Below are positions 61,851-64,000 of a DNA stretch of 64,000 nt, in pieces. Source of the DNA: Saprospiraceae bacterium (lineage in GTDB: Bacteria > Bacteroidota > Bacteroidia > Chitinophagales > Saprospiraceae); the NCBI GenBank assembly GCA_028285545.1, contig JANQPA010000115.1, forward strand, positions 56,105 through 120,104. The letters run 5' to 3'. Position 1 is the first letter of the stretch. Each line of letters opens with the position of its first letter. The notes under the pieces are model-generated. The model did not search any database. It was not told where the DNA came from and worked only from the letters and a program-made list of their open reading frames with translations. The position numbers were made by a program, and so were the translations under genes.

Positions 61851-62966
61851 ATGCGTAATTTTTTAAAAAATTATAAAGCCATTGGTCTGGGGTTGATTAT
61901 AACTTTGATTTTTAGTCAGGTGGTAATTGTAGGCCAATTATTTAGAATTCAAACTGAATTCAATCTTGAAAACATAGTCCTTTTTTTGCTTTGGTGGCTG
62001 TCCATATCATTGATGTTTCATAATTTTTCCTATTTACGAACCCATCGTTTTGCAATTCTAAAGCTTTTTCTTCTTCTTCTTTTTCTATTATTACTTATCC
62101 TTTTGGAGGAATTCTTCAAAGTGAGTGCCTTACTGACCTTTTTTCCATTGGTCATATTAAGTGGTTTTCTTTTGCTGATAATATTACTGCCCAAATATTT
62201 AAAAAAATATCAAATCCCTGTTGTTCTGGTTTATGGGTCCATATTGATTTATTCCTTTTATTTACAAAATTATCCCAGCCATTTTCACAACCCACAAGAA
62301 CGCATCAGCAATTTAATTTTGGGATCCATTCCTCTTTTATTATGCTTTTGGGGGCTGGAACAATGGAAATGGCTAAAAACTTTAAAAGCAGAAAAACTAA
62401 AAGCAGAATTGGGCTTATTAAAAATTCAGGTTAATCCTCATTTTTATTTTAATACCCTAAATAATCTCTATGGTCTTACTGTGGAAAAATCAGATGACGC
62501 ACCTGAGTTAGTGTTGAAACTTTCGGAGGTTATGAGATATACCATTTATGAGGGAAAAAAAGATTTGGTATCCTTAGAAAGTGAAATTGAGTATTTAAAA
62601 AGTTATATCGCTCTTCACAGGATTCGCTACCAGCATGAGCTAAGAGTTTCTTTGAATGTACATTTAAAAAGAGATCACCAGGTTGCACCATTGCTATTCA
62701 TTATTCTCCTTGAAAATGCATTCAAACATGGAGCGGAAAAATTAACGGAAGTGGCATTTATTCATATTGACTTTTCAGAATCGGTAAACAAGCTTCGTTT
62801 TGAAATTGAAAATAATTTTGATGGTGATGTAAAACCTCAAAAGCCTGGAATAGGTTTACAAAATTTAAAACAACGCTTAGATCTGCTTTATCCCAATAAT
62901 TACACATTCCAGATTCAGAAAAATGAAACCATTTATAAGGCTATATTAGAAATCCCTACTGTATGA
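61851..62966 (+). CDS. LytS/YehU-type sensor histidine kinase
   Basis: In this 371-residue protein the first 175 residues contain about five to six hydrophobic segments. The kinase core begins at about residue 180, with the phosphoacceptor block LKIQVNPHFYFNTLNNL (H197) of the His_kinase (PF06580) type. The ATP-binding part carries LLFIILLENAFKHG and the G-box GIGLQNLKQRLDLLYP. The kinase lacks a separate periplasmic sensor domain, so sensing probably happens in the membrane. It overlaps the following response regulator gene by 4 bp (ATGA), giving a paired system that likely regulates transcription. Confidence 0.9.
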   Translation: MRNFLKNYKAIGLGLIITLIFSQVVIVGQLFRIQTEFNLENIVLFLLWWLSISLMFHNFSYLRTHRFAILKLFLLLLFLLLLILLEEFFKVSALLTFFPLVILSGFLLLIILLPKYLKKYQIPVVLVYGSILIYSFYLQNYPSHFHNPQERISNLILGSIPLLLCFWGLEQWKWLKTLKAEKLKAELGLLKIQVNPHFYFNTLNNLYGLTVEKSDDAPELVLKLSEVMRYTIYEGKKDLVSLESEIEYLKSYIALHRIRYQHELRVSLNVHLKRDHQVAPLLFIILLENAFKHGAEKLTEVAFIHIDFSESVNKLRFEIENNFDGDVKPQKPGIGLQNLKQRLDLLYPNNYTFQIQKNETIYKAILEIPTV

Positions 62967-63664
62967 TAAAATATCTAATTATTGATGATGAACCTATTGC
63001 CCATCGAATTATTGAGGGCTATTGTGCAAAGCTTTCTCATCTGGAAAAAATAGGGAATTGTTACAATCCCATTGAGGCCATTTCTTTTTTTGGGAAAAAT
63101 CAGGTCGATCTTATTTTTTTGGATATTAATATGCCAAAGTTGTCAGGCTTCGAGTTCTTACGGACACTTCCCAAGCCTCCAAATGTAATTGTGACCACAG
63201 CCTATACTGAATTTGCTATTGAGGGGTATGAATTAAATGTTGTGGACTATCTCCTTAAGCCATTTAGTTTTGATCGCTTTATCCAAGCAATTAATAAAAT
63301 TTCCGCCCCAAATTTTACTAATTCAGAAATTCCTGATATTAGAGAAAATAAACGCATCTTTCTTAAAGGAGATAAGAAATATCATCAGATTCCTATTGAT
63401 CAAATTATTTCCATCGAAGCCTATGGAAATTATTCCAAGGTTCATTTGATCAATGACCAGACCCTTTTAACCCACCATACCATGACTAATTTTGAAAAAA
63501 AATTGCCTTCCGCAGAATTTATTCGGGTTCATAAATCCTATATCGTATCCATTTCCAAAATTAAAATTATCGAAGGTAATAGGGTCAAGATTGGGGGAGG
63601 CAGGGAATTACCAATTGGACAGACTTATAGAAATGCGGTTCAGTTGTTGATTAATGACACTTGA
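62963..63664 (+). CDS. LytTR-family response regulator
   Basis: This 233-residue protein has an N-terminal receiver domain with the acidic pair IIDDEPIA (D8, D9), the phosphoacceptor D54 in LIFLDINMPKLSG and K99 in DYLLKPF. A LytTR DNA-binding domain occupies about 130-233: KYHQIPIDQIISIEAYGNYSKVHL ... FIRVHKSYIVSISKI ... LPIGQTYRNAV. It should be phosphorylated by the LytS-type kinase encoded just upstream and then bind DNA. Its targets are unknown; the nearest genes are the amidohydrolase and the type IX cargo protein. Start is set by the 4-bp overlap. Confidence 0.93.
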   Translation: MIKYLIIDDEPIAHRIIEGYCAKLSHLEKIGNCYNPIEAISFFGKNQVDLIFLDINMPKLSGFEFLRTLPKPPNVIVTTAYTEFAIEGYELNVVDYLLKPFSFDRFIQAINKISAPNFTNSEIPDIRENKRIFLKGDKKYHQIPIDQIISIEAYGNYSKVHLINDQTLLTHHTMTNFEKKLPSAEFIRVHKSYIVSISKIKIIEGNRVKIGGGRELPIGQTYRNAVQLLINDT

Positions 63665-63735
63665 AAAAAATAGAGACACATAGAGACAATTTGTCCCTAT
63701 ATATCTCCAACATTGGTTATTTCAATATTTTCCTC

Positions 63736-64000
63736 TTACTGAATCTTAATCATTTTCTTAGTAGCTGTAAAATCTCCTGCAGTTAAGGTATAGTACATTA
63801 CACCAGCTGGAAGATCATTCACATCAACTTTATTGTAACCTTTATCAAAGTCTCCTCTGATCACTCTCAAGGTCTTACCTGTCACATCGTTGATGGTGAT
63901 GCTTACTTTGCTTGCTTGAGGTAAAGAAAAGCCTATTTGAGTCTCAGCTACAAATGGGTTTGGACTGTTTTGATAAAGAGCAAAGCCTCCATCTTGAGTA
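63736..64000 (-). CDS. C-terminal part of a type IX secretion cargo protein
   Basis: Only the last 88 residues are in the window; the gene continues beyond the right edge. They form a type A T9SS sorting domain: LYQNSPNPFVAETQIGFSLP, ITINDVTGKTLRVI, NKVDVNDLPAGVMYYTLTAG, ending TKKMIKIQ. This domain directs proteins through the outer membrane to the cell surface and is removed there. The cargo part is not visible. Its presence indicates that the genome carries a type IX secretion system and thus supports the Bacteroidota assignment. It is convergent with the response regulator gene, with 71 bp between them. Confidence 0.9.
   Translation of the reverse strand, partial: TQDGGFALYQNSPNPFVAETQIGFSLPQASKVSITINDVTGKTLRVIRGDFDKGYNKVDVNDLPAGVMYYTLTAGDFTATKKMIKIQ

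Noticed and set aside
1..64000. CRISPR arrays, tRNA or rRNA genes, prophage or integrase genes
   Set aside because: No regularly spaced repeats, cloverleaf-like sequences, rRNA blocks or phage structural genes were recognised by reading.

Overview
The window looks like a chromosomal segment of a free-living member of the Bacteroidota, probably near Saprospiria or Lewinella-type bacteria; that placement is an inference. The supporting signs are a SusC/SusD pair, many lipoproteins with short lipoboxes, a type IX secretion sorting domain at the right edge, DUF6090 and DUF6268 family proteins, a LytS/LytT-type two-component pair, AT-rich DNA and few visible Shine-Dalgarno sequences. Both edges cut genes. 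I see no rRNA, tRNA or CRISPR.

Layout. 0-8 kb: small exported proteins, a 2H phosphoesterase, a VapBC toxin-antitoxin pair, a TlpA-like thioredoxin lipoprotein, a nucleoside transporter, a GNAT gene remnant and a TPR lipoprotein. 8-17 kb: a metallophosphoesterase/GH20 hexosaminidase operon, a GNAT/PLP-enzyme/DinB operon, an LRR protein, a VOC protein and a serine hydrolase. 17-20 kb: the first of two very large sortilin/GH74-like beta-propeller proteins. 20-34 kb: the least explained part. It holds an EAD11-like membrane protein coupled to a carboxypeptidase-regulatory-like protein, a three-gene operon of unrecognised proteins (24.0-28.7 kb), and a divergent operon with a winged-helix protein, a VWA-like lipoprotein and membrane proteins (29.1-32.9 kb). 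34-40 kb: a TonB-type receptor, a DUF6090 protein, an exported FMN hydroxyacid dehydrogenase with a CXXCH motif, and a YceI-TPR protein. 40-42 kb: a complete IS1182-type insertion sequence just behind susD. 42-49 kb: SusC/SusD, a NUDIX-winged-helix regulator and galactokinase, together suggesting a sugar-uptake locus. 49-53 kb: an S9 peptidase, then a GxxExxY gene inside 34-bp inverted repeats that looks like a small mobile cassette. 53-64 kb: the second giant propeller, a patatin-barrel protein, a KSTD-type flavoprotein, an exported amidohydrolase, a LytS/LytT pair and the end of a T9SS cargo protein.

The strongest candidates for undescribed biology are the divergent gene blocks at 24.0-32.9 kb and the inverted-repeat-bounded GxxExxY cassette at 51,418-52,067. 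Also notable are long perfect hairpins between same-strand genes. The hairpin at 39,018-39,056 buries a start codon; that at 15,913-15,971 has a 28-bp stem and 3-nt loop.
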